Positions 1-8,685 of a stretch of DNA of 64,000 nt are shown here, piece by piece. The stretch is from assembly GCA_045615345.1 (NCBI GenBank), contig JAZLER010000003.1:1-64000 (forward strand). The letters are read 5' to 3'. The notes under the pieces are model-generated. The model did not search any database and was not told the DNA's origin. It worked only from the letters and a program-made list of their open reading frames with translations. The stretch comes from Fumia sp045615345 (GTDB lineage: Bacteria > Bacillota > Clostridia > Oscillospirales > Ruminococcaceae). Every line of letters begins with the position of its first letter. Position 1 is the first letter of the stretch. The translations under genes and the position numbers were made by a program.

Positions 1-32
1 AAAGCGTTTGCAGTTTTTTGTGTGGAATATAA

Positions 33-60
33 AAAGTCGGCAGTTTTTACTGCCGACTTT
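33..60 (-). terminator. Intrinsic terminator of mtaB-purL
   Basis: Eleven-base-pair stem (AAAGTCGGCAG / CTGCCGACTTT) with a six-base loop just past the purL stop. On the minus strand it is followed by a T-rich run, so it ends the leftward mtaB-purL transcript. Confidence 0.85.
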
Positions 61-64
61 TCCG

Positions 65-3000
65 TTATTTGAAGTATTCAACACCACTTCTGAAAATCAT
101 CTGGTCTTTGTTGCCGATGATGTTTTTCGCAATATCGTTGCCGATACGCTCACTGTGTGCCATTTTACCCAGAACGCGTCCATCAGGAGAAGTGATACCT
201 TCGATAGCCATCATAGATTCATTGGGGTTAAATCTGATATCATATGTGGGATTACCATCGAGGTCCACATACTGAGTCGCAATCTGTCCGTTTGCCGCCA
301 TAGCTTTAAGTTCAGCTTCTGTCGCAATAAAACGACCTTCACCGTGAGAAATAGCAACTGTGTGCAAATCACCAACAGCAGTGTTATAAAGCCAGGGAGA
401 TTTGTTGGAAGCAATTCTTGTTGTTACCATCATTGACTGGTGGCGACCGATAGAGTTGAATGTAAGTGTGGGAGAATCGTCTTTCATTTCAACGATTTCA
501 CCGTAAGGAACAAGACCGAGTTTAACAAGTGCCTGGAAGCCGTTACAGATGCCGAGCATCAAGCCGTCACGGTTTTTGAGCAAGTCATGAACGCCATCTT
601 TAATTCTGGGGTTTCTGAAGAATGCTGTGATAAATTTACCGGAACCATCGGGTTCGTCACCACCTGAGAAACCACCGGGAATCATAATAATCTGAGATTT
701 CTGAATTTTCTTAGCAAATTCAGCAACAGATTCTTCGATATCGTTACCTGAAAGATTTTTGATAACAAATACATCTGCGACAGCACCTGCTTTTTCAAAT
801 GCACGCTGAGTATCATATTCACAGTTTGTACCGGGGAATACAGGGATAAGAACTCTGGGAGATGCAACTTTAATTGCAGGAGCCAAGCGTTCTTTATTTT
901 CAAAGCTTACTGTTTCTACCTTTTCTTTGGAAGTTTCGATATTGCAGGGGAATACCTTTTCGAGTTTTTCTTCATAAGAAGTCTGCAAGTCAGAAATAGC
1001 TATTTTTGTACCATCAGCAAGTTTAATGTTTTCTTCGATGGAAGTCACACCAATGACATTAAGTTCGTTAACTGCTTTGGAGTTCCCATCGAGTTCAACG
1101 ATAAATCCACCATAAACGGGGTTAAACATCAATGTTTCATCGAGATTTGTTGTGAAGTTAAATCCGATTCTGTTACCGAAACTCATTTTTGCGATACCTT
1201 CAGCCACACCACCGAAGCCCAAAGTCCACACTGCAACTGTTTCACCTTTTTCAATAAGGTTTTCAACTGTATCAAAAACTTTCTTAACGCTGTCAAAATC
1301 GGGTGTGCCATCTGCTTTGTACTCAGGTAAAATCAAAGCAACAGGGCTGCTTACAGATTTAAATTCGGGAGAAACAACTTTTCTGGAATCCGCTAAAGAT
1401 ACTGCAAAAGAGCAAAGGGTAGGAGGAACATCGATATCCTCAAATGTTCCTGACATAGAGTCTTTACCGCCGATTGCACCGATACCGAGCTGAAGCTGTG
1501 CTTCAAAGCCACCAAGCAAAGCGGCAAGCGGTTTGCCCCAGCGAACAGGATTATTGTTTGTTCTTTCAAAATATTCCTGGAATGTGAGCCAGCATTTTTT
1601 ATAACTACCACCTGCTGCAACAACTTTTGCAACAGATTCAACCACAGCTGTCATTGAACCGATATAGGGGTTCTGCTCGGAAATATAAGGGTTATAACCC
1701 CAGCCCATTACAGAACAGGTTGTAGTTTCACCTGAAAGCACAGGGATTTTAGCTGTCATAGCCTGAGTTTTTGTCATCTGGTGTTTACCACCGTAAGGCA
1801 TTGTTACAGTGCCTGCGCCGATGGAACTATCAAAGCGTTCAACCAAGCCCTTCTGGGAACAGATATTGAGGTCAGAAAGATGTTCAACCCAGCCTTTTTT
1901 GTTATTCTTACGGTTATTAACAGCTTTAACATCGCTTACTTCGATTTTAATTTTTGTATGTTTTTCTGCACCATTGGAATTAAGGAACTCTCTGGAGAGG
2001 TTTACAATTTCGTTACCATTCCATGTCATACGGAGTCTGGGAGCTTCAGTAACAGTTGCAACAACAGTAGCTTCAAGGTTTTCTGTATGCGCAAGGTCGA
2101 TAAACTCTTTTACATTTTCGGGAGCTACGACAACTGCCATTCTTTCCTGAGATTCGGAAATAGCAAGCTCTGTACCATCAAGGCCATCGTATTTTTTGGG
2201 AACCGCATCAAGGTTAATCATAAGACCGTCTGCGAGCTCACCGATAGCAACAGATACACCACCTGCACCGAAGTCGTTACAACGGCGAATCATACGGGTA
2301 ACTTTAGGATTTCTGAACATACGGGAAATTTTTCTTTCAATGGGAGGATTACCCTTCTGTACTTCTGCGCCACAGCTTTCGAGCGACTCAAGTGTATGAG
2401 ATTTTGAAGAACCTGTTGCGCCACCACAACCGTCACGACCTGTACGGCCACCGAGCAAAATTACAACATCATCGGGAGAGGGAATTTCTCTGATTACATT
2501 GCTTGCAGGAGCAGCACCGATTACAGCACCGATTTCCATACGCTTTGCAACATAGTTTTTATGATAAATTTCTGTAACTTCACCTGTTGCAAGACCAATC
2601 TGGTTACCATAAGATGAGTAACCATGAGCCGCAGTTGTTACAATTTTCTTCTGGGGAAGTTTACCTTTCAAAGTTTCTTCGATGGAAACTGTGGGGTCAG
2701 CCGCACCTGTTACGCGCATTGCCTGATATACATAAGAACGACCGGAAAGCGGGTCACGGATAGCACCGCCAAGACAAGTAGCTGCACCACCGAAAGGTTC
2801 GATTTCTGTTGGATGGTTATGAGTTTCATTTTTAAACATCAAAAGCCATTTTTCTTTTGTGCCGTCAATATCAACATCGATTTTTACAGAACAAGCATTG
2901 ATTTCTTCGCTTTCATCAAGGTCTTTGAGAAGACCGTCTTTTTTAAGCTTTTTAGCGGCAATTGTAGCAAGGTCCATCAAAGTTACGGGTTTATTTCTTC

Positions 3001-3781
3001 CCACATAAAGTTCTTCCCTTGCAGACATATATTTGTCAAAGCTTGACTTTACTGCTTCGTCACAGATTTCAACATCATCGATGATTGTAGAAAAAGTAGT
3101 ATGACGGCAGTGGTCAGACCAGTATGTATCAATCATACGGATTTCTGTAATAGTGGGGTCTCTTTTTTCAGTATCCTTAAAATAAGCCTGACAGAACTTG
3201 ATATCATCAAGGTCCATAGCAAGTCCGTAATTTTTAACGAAATCATCAAGTGCTTTTTCATCAAGAGAGATAAAACCGTTCAAAGTTTCAACAGATTCGG
3301 GAATATCGTATTCAGTTTTGAGTGTATCAACCTTTTCAAGGCTTGCTTCTCTTGATTCAACAGGGTTTATGAGGTGGTTTTTGATAAGGTCAAATTCTGC
3401 ATCGGAAATTTTTCCTTCTAAAATATAGATGCGGGCATTTTTAACTCTGGGGCGTTCGCCCTGAGTCATAATCTGGATACACTGTTCGCAGGAATCAGCT
3501 CTCTGGTCAAACTGACCGGGGAGGTATTCGATAGCAAGTATTCTCTTTTCGCCTTCTGTTTCAGGGATTTCATCGAAAACCATATCCACAGCAGGTTCAG
3601 AGAAAATGTTTCTGGATGCACTTAAAAAGGTGGCATCATCAATTCCTTCAACATCATAACGGTTGAAAAGACGAACTCCTGTAAGGTTTATTCCCAAAGA
3701 GCTTTTAATATCTCCAAGGGTGGATTTTGCTTCTACATCAAAGCCTTTCTTTTTCTCGACATAAATTCTGAATACTGACAT
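65..3781 (-). CDS. purL: Phosphoribosylformylglycinamidine synthase (single-chain PurL)
   Basis: Cytosolic purine biosynthesis enzyme that converts FGAR, glutamine and ATP to FGAM. The 1238-residue length is that of the fused single-chain form, carrying the synthetase and glutaminase on one polypeptide. Visible signatures are 'SDHCRHTTF' in the N-terminal third, 'FKNETHNHPTEIEPFGG' (ATP/substrate loop), a second synthetase half containing 'GGKDSMSG', and a C-terminal class I glutaminase with the nucleophile Cys in 'GICNGFQ' and the His in 'HGEGRF'. The start follows a GGAGGG site. It lies two bases after the mtaB stop, so the two genes share a transcript. No other pur gene lies in the window. 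Confidence 0.97.
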   Translation of the reverse strand: MSVFRIYVEKKKGFDVEAKSTLGDIKSSLGINLTGVRLFNRYDVEGIDDATFLSASRNIFSEPAVDMVFDEIPETEGEKRILAIEYLPGQFDQRADSCEQCIQIMTQGERPRVKNARIYILEGKISDAEFDLIKNHLINPVESREASLEKVDTLKTEYDIPESVETLNGFISLDEKALDDFVKNYGLAMDLDDIKFCQAYFKDTEKRDPTITEIRMIDTYWSDHCRHTTFSTIIDDVEICDEAVKSSFDKYMSAREELYVGRNKPVTLMDLATIAAKKLKKDGLLKDLDESEEINACSVKIDVDIDGTKEKWLLMFKNETHNHPTEIEPFGGAATCLGGAIRDPLSGRSYVYQAMRVTGAADPTVSIEETLKGKLPQKKIVTTAAHGYSSYGNQIGLATGEVTEIYHKNYVAKRMEIGAVIGAAPASNVIREIPSPDDVVILLGGRTGRDGCGGATGSSKSHTLESLESCGAEVQKGNPPIERKISRMFRNPKVTRMIRRCNDFGAGGVSVAIGELADGLMINLDAVPKKYDGLDGTELAISESQERMAVVVAPENVKEFIDLAHTENLEATVVATVTEAPRLRMTWNGNEIVNLSREFLNSNGAEKHTKIKIEVSDVKAVNNRKNNKKGWVEHLSDLNICSQKGLVERFDSSIGAGTVTMPYGGKHQMTKTQAMTAKIPVLSGETTTCSVMGWGYNPYISEQNPYIGSMTAVVESVAKVVAAGGSYKKCWLTFQEYFERTNNNPVRWGKPLAALLGGFEAQLQLGIGAIGGKDSMSGTFEDIDVPPTLCSFAVSLADSRKVVSPEFKSVSSPVALILPEYKADGTPDFDSVKKVFDTVENLIEKGETVAVWTLGFGGVAEGIAKMSFGNRIGFNFTTNLDETLMFNPVYGGFIVELDGNSKAVNELNVIGVTSIEENIKLADGTKIAISDLQTSYEEKLEKVFPCNIETSKEKVETVSFENKERLAPAIKVASPRVLIPVFPGTNCEYDTQRAFEKAGAVADVFVIKNLSGNDIEESVAEFAKKIQKSQIIMIPGGFSGGDEPDGSGKFITAFFRNPRIKDGVHDLLKNRDGLMLGICNGFQALVKLGLVPYGEIVEMKDDSPTLTFNSIGRHQSMMVTTRIASNKSPWLYNTAVGDLHTVAISHGEGRFIATEAELKAMAANGQIATQYVDLDGNPTYDIRFNPNESMMAIEGITSPDGRVLGKMAHSERIGNDIAKNIIGNKDQMIFRSGVEYFK

Positions 3782-3783
3782 TT

Positions 3784-5076
3784 TTAACCCTCCGTTATTT
3801 CTCCGATACAGCGGTCGCCCTCTATACCGATAATCTTTACATCAATAATTTCTCCGCAATGCTCATCTTTGCAGTTTACCGAAACCGGTGTGTAGTTTTT
3901 GGTAAAACCTTCAAAGCCAAAACTGTCTTTTGTTGTTTCTAAGAGTACTTTCTGAGTTTTACCAACCTGAGATTTTAAAAACTCAAGCCTTACCTTTTCG
4001 ACAGTTTCAATCATCTTGCGGCTTCGTTTTTCCTTTACAGTTTCAGGAATCTGTTCTTTTTTTGCGGCAACAGTTCCTTCCCTCGGAGAATACGCAAAAA
4101 TATGAGCTTTTGCAAATTGTATCTTTTCGGCGAAATTCAAAGATTCCTCAAAATCCTCTTCAGTTTCACCGGGAAAACCTACCATAATATCGGTGGTTAT
4201 CGAGGGGTTTTCGAAAACCTCTCTGATTTTTTTGACTATTCTTAAAAATTCTTCGCAATCGTAATGGCGGTTCATAGCTTTCAGGGTTTTATCGCACCCG
4301 CTTTGCAGTGCCAAGTGAAACTGCGGGCAAAACTCATCAAGTTTTGCCATTTCTTCCAAGTCCTCATCCGATAAAAGTTCGGGTTCTAAACTCCCAAGGC
4401 GGATTCTTTTGATTTTTTCAACTTCGCAAGCAGCTTTAACGGCATCTATAAGTCTTAGCCCCAGATCTTTTCCGTAAGAAGAAAGGTTTATTCCGACTAA
4501 AACCACTTCTTTATAGCCGTTTTCACCTAATGCTTCAAGCTCTTTTTTTATATCATCGAGAGGTTTTGACCTTACAGGTCCTCTCGCCTTTGGAATTATG
4601 CAATAAGAACAATACCTTTCGCAACCGTCCTCGATTTTAACAAATGCCCTTGTTCTTCCCCTTAAGGCTTTAACGGACATCTTTTCAAAATCTTCTTTTC
4701 GCTCATGAGGAGTAATATTTACAATTCTCTTATTTGTCACCAACGATTCTTTGACAGCCTTTAAAAGTTCTTTTCGGTTTCGTGTACCCGTTATAACATC
4801 GGCTTCTTTTATTGACTCGGCTTCTTCGGGGAAAGCCTGAGGCATACAACCCGTCAGGACAATCTTGGCGGTCGGATTTTGCTTTTTAAGTCTTCTTATA
4901 ACCTTAATAGTTTTTTTATCACTTACAGAAGTAACGGTACAGGAATTCACAACATAAATATCCGCTTCTTCGTTAAGGTTCACAACATCAAATCCATCGC
5001 TTAAAAAAAGTTCGATAAGATTTTCTGTTTCGTACTGATTAACCTTGCAACCCAGGGTCGCAAAAGCAATTTTCAC
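3784..5076 (-). CDS. mtaB: tRNA t6A37 methylthiotransferase MtaB
   Basis: Radical-SAM enzyme that adds a methylthio group to t6A37 of ANN-decoding tRNAs. The order is an N-terminal methylthiotransferase domain ('TLGCKVNQYE', 'NSCTVT'), the radical-SAM cluster motif CxxxCxxC in 'CERYCSYCIIPKARG', and a C-terminal TRAM domain. I chose the GTG at 5076 (430 residues), because GGTGAG sits four bases upstream and the family begins at 'KIAFATLGCKVNQYE'. A GTG ten codons further upstream (5106) keeps the frame open but has no comparable site. It is co-transcribed with purL. A leftward promoter (TTGTAA at 5137-5142, 17 bases, TATAAT at 5114-5119) precedes it. Confidence 0.95.
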   Translation of the reverse strand: MKIAFATLGCKVNQYETENLIELFLSDGFDVVNLNEEADIYVVNSCTVTSVSDKKTIKVIRRLKKQNPTAKIVLTGCMPQAFPEEAESIKEADVITGTRNRKELLKAVKESLVTNKRIVNITPHERKEDFEKMSVKALRGRTRAFVKIEDGCERYCSYCIIPKARGPVRSKPLDDIKKELEALGENGYKEVVLVGINLSSYGKDLGLRLIDAVKAACEVEKIKRIRLGSLEPELLSDEDLEEMAKLDEFCPQFHLALQSGCDKTLKAMNRHYDCEEFLRIVKKIREVFENPSITTDIMVGFPGETEEDFEESLNFAEKIQFAKAHIFAYSPREGTVAAKKEQIPETVKEKRSRKMIETVEKVRLEFLKSQVGKTQKVLLETTKDSFGFEGFTKNYTPVSVNCKDEHCGEIIDVKIIGIEGDRCIGEITEG

Positions 5077-5136
5077 AATTCTCACCGCCTGTGTATAAAA
5101 GTCCACTATTTACATTATAATAGATTTGAAAAAAAT

Positions 5137-5182
5137 TTACAATAAACAGTTGACTAAAACTTTTATAACTGTTATATTGTAA
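5137..5182. promoter_or_regulatory. Long inverted repeat over divergent promoters
   Basis: TTACAATAAACAGTT (5137-5151) and AACTGTTATATTGTAA (5167-5182) are inverted copies that differ by one inserted base. The left arm covers the -35 of the leftward mtaB promoter (5137-5142). The repeat also spans the rightward promoter, TTGACT (5150-5155), 17 bases, TATATT (5173-5178). This is the geometry of an operator controlling both directions; the regulator is unknown. Confidence 0.5.
5150..5178 (+). promoter_or_regulatory. Promoter of the HPr-like gene
   Basis: TTGACT, a 17-base spacer and TATATT form a near-consensus sigma-A promoter about 60 bases upstream of the ATG. It is embedded in the 5137-5182 inverted repeat. 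Confidence 0.7.
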
Positions 5183-5236
5183 ATATGGTGAATTTGCTAA
5201 TTTTACCTTAATTTTTTGATTTTGGAGGTTACTTAA

Positions 5237-5467
5237 ATGAAAAGTTGTAACATTATGCTCGACACAATCAACGATGTAAAAGTATTCGTAAACACAGTTT
5301 GCAAATGTGATTTCGAAGTAGACCTTATCTCCGGCAGGTATGCTGTTGATGCCAAATCCATTATGGGTATTTTCAGCCTTGACTTGTCAAAGCCCATAAA
5401 GCTTGAAGCTCATACAGATAATGCTGATGAATTTTTAGCAGAAATCAAAGATTTTATCGTTGAATAA
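5237..5467 (+). CDS. HPr-family protein lacking the phosphorylatable histidine
   Basis: A 76-residue protein with the HPr fold signature around the regulatory serine: 'DAKSIMGIFSLD' aligns with the Ser46 loop 'LKSIMGVMSL' of Bacillus HPr. The active-site segment that normally reads HARPA (His15) is replaced by 'INDVKVFVNT', with no histidine anywhere in the protein. It therefore cannot act as a canonical PTS phosphocarrier. By analogy with Crh it may be a purely regulatory, Ser-phosphorylated protein, which is inference. GGAGG lies just upstream of the ATG, and the gene has its own promoter and terminator. No PTS gene is adjacent. Confidence 0.8.
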   Translation: MKSCNIMLDTINDVKVFVNTVCKCDFEVDLISGRYAVDAKSIMGIFSLDLSKPIKLEAHTDNADEFLAEIKDFIVE

Positions 5468-5469
5468 TC

Positions 5470-5494
5470 AAAAGGCACCATAAGGTGCCTTTTT
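5470..5494 (+). terminator. Intrinsic terminator
   Basis: Ten-base-pair stem AAAAGGCACC / GGTGCCTTTT with an ATAA loop and a T run, directly after the HPr-like gene. It lies only about 17 bases before the next start codon. Confidence 0.85.
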
Positions 5495-5510
5495 CTCTAA
5501 GAGGTGCAAT

Positions 5511-7355
5511 ATGTTTTTTAAACCGCAATTTTACAAAAAAGGCAAAAAGGTTTCTGTTTCAAAATACTGCGAAATCGTAAATGCCAAGGGTTATGCAAAA
5601 GAAGTTTTAGAGTCTTTGATAGAAAAATACGGCGAAGAAAAAGGCTCAGTTAAAAAAATTACTGTTTTTTCTGATTTGCCACCTTTTTACAACCTTGAAA
5701 AAAGGGAAGAAGGCTATGCAATTGAGATTAACACTAAAGAAATCTCGCTGTTCGGCGAAGATAACCGCACTGAAATCTATGCTGCTGTAACACTTTTGCA
5801 GATGGCAGACGCAGGTGAAATCTGCAAAGGTATTCTTTGTGATGCACCCGACTCATATTTCAGGGGCTATCGCGTATTCTTGCCAAGCAGAAAAGGGCTT
5901 GATGACTTCAAGGATATGGTAAGATTTCTGGCAAATTACAAATATAATTATCTTTCTCTTGAAGTCGGCGGAGCAATGGAATATAAGCGCCACCCGAAAA
6001 TCAACGAGGAATGGAAAAAGTTTGCCGCTGAAACCCACAGGTATTCGGGAAGAACTCACGAAATCGAGTTTGGCTACCCCTGGGTTAAAAACTCAATTCA
6101 TACCGACAACGCTGATGGTGAAATCCTGACACAGGGCGAAGTGAGGGAAATTATCGCATTTTGTGAATATCACGGGCTTGAAGTTTATCCCGAAGTACCG
6201 ACACTTTCCCATTCCGACTACATCTGCATAGCATATCCCGAAATAGCCGAAAGAAAAGAAGACCCATACCCCGATACATATTGCCCCAACCATCCCGATA
6301 CATATAAAATTGTTTTTGATGTTTTAGAAGAAGTTATCGATGTTTTTAAACCCAAAATCATAAACATCGGTCACGATGAATGCTACACCCTCTGTGTTTG
6401 TGACAAATGCAAGGAAAAAGAGCCTTTTGAAATTTTCACAGAAGATGTTATAAAAATTCACGACTGGCTTAAAGAACGCGGTATCCGCACCTCAATGTGG
6501 GCTGACAAACTTCTCCCGATGATTAATAACGGCCACGGCAGAGGCGGTTCAGGCGGTAAGTACATCACTCCTTTAGGCAACAAGGTTTACCTTCCCACAA
6601 CTTTCTATTGTCAGTCCCTTTTGCCCAAAGATATTTTGATGCTCCACTGGTCTTATGCATACGGAATTCAGCACGATTATGTACTGCATTCAAACGGCTA
6701 TGAAACTGTTTTTGCAAATATGTCTGCTTCCTCTGTTGTTAACTGGCGTCACCGCAGAAACTTAGGCATAAAAGGTGGTACCTGTTCTAACTGGGGCTCA
6801 TTTGCACCTTTGTATATGCAGAGAAACAGCCAGTATTTCAACCTGATTTTCGGTGCATACGCTCTCTGGTCACCCGAGTACGACAACGATATTTTTGCCG
6901 ATGTCACTTTAGCAACTTATGAGGAATGCTTCCGCTTAAAATACGGAAATCTCGAGAAAAAACCTCATATTACCGTCACTCATACAACCGATTTTGAGGT
7001 TCCTTTTACAGTATTTGTTGACGGAATTTTTATCGAATACGACAAATACCATATGGGCAGATACAAACTCACCTACAAAGACGGCACCGAGGAGCTGTTT
7101 GATGTAAACTACGGCGAAAACATTTCAAATTGCAATATCAAATTCTCTCTTGATGCCGATGATACCTTTGATGAGTTCCTGCTCTCGGATACTCCGATAA
7201 AAGAGATTTCCTGTTCTACAATCCCCGAGAAAATAGACGGCAAAACATATTATAAAACAGTATTTGTAAATCCTCACCCTGAAAAGGAAATCGAAAGCTT
7301 TGAGTACATCCCCGAAAAGGATGCAAAAGTAGAAATATATAAAATCACATATTAA
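5511..7355 (+). CDS. GH20-type beta-N-acetylhexosaminidase family protein
   Basis: Predicted glycoside hydrolase of 614 residues. An N-terminal alpha/beta domain (about 1-110) precedes a TIM-barrel segment starting near 'YFRGYRVFLPS' and containing the GH20-type catalytic Asp-Glu pair in 'GHDECY' (D289/E290), which uses substrate-assisted hydrolysis of beta-HexNAc. A C-terminal beta-rich region follows. There is no signal peptide, so it should act in the cytoplasm on imported or recycled amino sugars. It is expressed from a short gap after a terminator and closed by its own terminator. No sugar transporter is adjacent, so the substrate is unknown. The barrel assignment is confident, the exact substrate is not. 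Confidence 0.8.
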   Translation: MFFKPQFYKKGKKVSVSKYCEIVNAKGYAKEVLESLIEKYGEEKGSVKKITVFSDLPPFYNLEKREEGYAIEINTKEISLFGEDNRTEIYAAVTLLQMADAGEICKGILCDAPDSYFRGYRVFLPSRKGLDDFKDMVRFLANYKYNYLSLEVGGAMEYKRHPKINEEWKKFAAETHRYSGRTHEIEFGYPWVKNSIHTDNADGEILTQGEVREIIAFCEYHGLEVYPEVPTLSHSDYICIAYPEIAERKEDPYPDTYCPNHPDTYKIVFDVLEEVIDVFKPKIINIGHDECYTLCVCDKCKEKEPFEIFTEDVIKIHDWLKERGIRTSMWADKLLPMINNGHGRGGSGGKYITPLGNKVYLPTTFYCQSLLPKDILMLHWSYAYGIQHDYVLHSNGYETVFANMSASSVVNWRHRRNLGIKGGTCSNWGSFAPLYMQRNSQYFNLIFGAYALWSPEYDNDIFADVTLATYEECFRLKYGNLEKKPHITVTHTTDFEVPFTVFVDGIFIEYDKYHMGRYKLTYKDGTEELFDVNYGENISNCNIKFSLDADDTFDEFLLSDTPIKEISCSTIPEKIDGKTYYKTVFVNPHPEKEIESFEYIPEKDAKVEIYKITY

Positions 7356-7384
7356 AGAAAGGGCATATGCCCTTTCTTTTTTTG
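7354..7384 (+). terminator. Intrinsic terminator
   Basis: A 26-base perfect palindrome centred on GCAT/ATGC (7354-7379) starts inside the GH20 stop codon and is followed by a T run. Confidence 0.85.
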
Positions 7385-7420
7385 CATAAGTATATAAAAA
7401 GCTTATGAGAGGTTGATTTT

Positions 7421-8584
7421 ATGATTAAAAGATTTATATCAGCTTTATTGTGTGTTGTGATGTTTGTGATTTTTCCTGTTTGCGTCTTCGCTGAAGAAGA
7501 TGTTTTTCCTGCAGCGGCGAGTATACACGAAATCCCCGCTAAATCTGCAGTTTTGATGGATGCCGCCTCGGGGCGTGTTCTTTTTGAAAATAACGCAGAT
7601 GAACAAATGCCCCCTGCATCAATCACAAAAATTATGACACTTCTTCTGACTTTTGAAGCTATCGAGAATGGAACACTTAAGTATTCAGACATCATCACCT
7701 GTTCCGAGCACGCCGCATCTATGGGAGGCACACAGATATGGCTCGAACCCGGGGAAGAAATGACAGCAGAAGACCTTATCAAAGCCACAGCGATAAACTC
7801 TGCAAACGATGCATCTATGACTCTTGCCGAGCACATCGGCGGAAGTGAAGAAGGATTTGTTTCGATGATGAACGAAAAGGCAAAGACCCTTGGTATGGAA
7901 AATACAAATTTTGTAAACCCTACAGGTCTTGATGCCGAAAATCATTATTCCTCGGCACGCGATATCGCGATTATGTCAAGAGAGCTTCTAAAACACGAAG
8001 ATATCAAAAAGTTTTCAACCATCTGGATGGATACTTTAAGGAATGGTGAAACAGGGCTTACAAATACAAATAAATTGGTGCGTTTTTATAAAGGCTGCAC
8101 AGGCCTTAAAACGGGTACAACCGATGGGGCAGGGAGCTGTCTTTCGGCCTCTGCCGAAAGAAACGGAATAAGTCTTATCGCAGTTTCGATGGGGTCAGCT
8201 ACTTCAAACGAAAGATTTTCTTCCTGCAGAACGCTTTTGGATTACGGTTTTTCTGCATTTGAACTTTTTACCCCCGAAATATCAGAAGAAGAACTGCCGG
8301 CTGTACCAATTGTAAAAGGAGTAGTGCCCGAAATTTCGCTTGAGTTTTCCGAAACTCCCCCCGTATTACTTGAAAAAGGAAAATCAAAAGAAGTAAAAAA
8401 GGAAATCATAGTGGAAGAATTTAAAAATGCGCCTGTAAATCGTGGTGACAACTTAGGTAAAGTCGTTTTTTCTTCAGACGGAGAAACAATTGCGGAAGTT
8501 CCGCTTACCGCTGCTGATGATGTCGAAAAATTGACATTTTTCACAGCTTTTAAAATACTTCTCAGGAATTTACTCGCATTTTAA
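7421..8584 (+). CDS. D-alanyl-D-alanine carboxypeptidase (S11, DacF/DacB-type)
   Basis: Low-molecular-mass penicillin-binding protein that trims the terminal D-Ala from peptidoglycan stem peptides outside the membrane. A Sec signal peptide covers residues 1-25 ('FISALLCVVMFVIF', cleavage near 'VFA'). The three serine-transferase motifs are present: S67-x-x-K70 ('SITK'), SxN ('INSAND') and KTG ('LKTGTT'). A C-terminal beta domain and a short hydrophobic tail ('FFTAFKILLRNLLAF') may be a membrane-anchoring amphipathic helix, as in PBP5-type enzymes. At 387 residues it has typical length. Whether it serves vegetative growth or sporulation cannot be told from the sequence. Confidence 0.92.
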   Translation: MIKRFISALLCVVMFVIFPVCVFAEEDVFPAAASIHEIPAKSAVLMDAASGRVLFENNADEQMPPASITKIMTLLLTFEAIENGTLKYSDIITCSEHAASMGGTQIWLEPGEEMTAEDLIKATAINSANDASMTLAEHIGGSEEGFVSMMNEKAKTLGMENTNFVNPTGLDAENHYSSARDIAIMSRELLKHEDIKKFSTIWMDTLRNGETGLTNTNKLVRFYKGCTGLKTGTTDGAGSCLSASAERNGISLIAVSMGSATSNERFSSCRTLLDYGFSAFELFTPEISEEELPAVPIVKGVVPEISLEFSETPPVLLEKGKSKEVKKEIIVEEFKNAPVNRGDNLGKVVFSSDGETIAEVPLTAADDVEKLTFFTAFKILLRNLLAF

Positions 8585-8625
8585 AAATATTTTTTGTCAG
8601 TTTTGTAAAAATTAGCAAAAATCTC

Positions 8626-8655
8626 TTGAAAAGTACCCACTGTTTGTAGTACAAT
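8626..8655 (+). promoter_or_regulatory. Promoter of pgi
   Basis: TTGAAA (8626-8631), an 18-base spacer and TACAAT (8650-8655), about 30 bases before the pgi start. The preceding gene has no obvious terminator. Confidence 0.65.
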
Positions 8656-8685
8656 AATATTAGAAAATTTTCCGGAGGCAATACA

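Noticed and set aside
1781..2407. Plus-strand open frame within purL
   Set aside because: Antisense shadow of purL.
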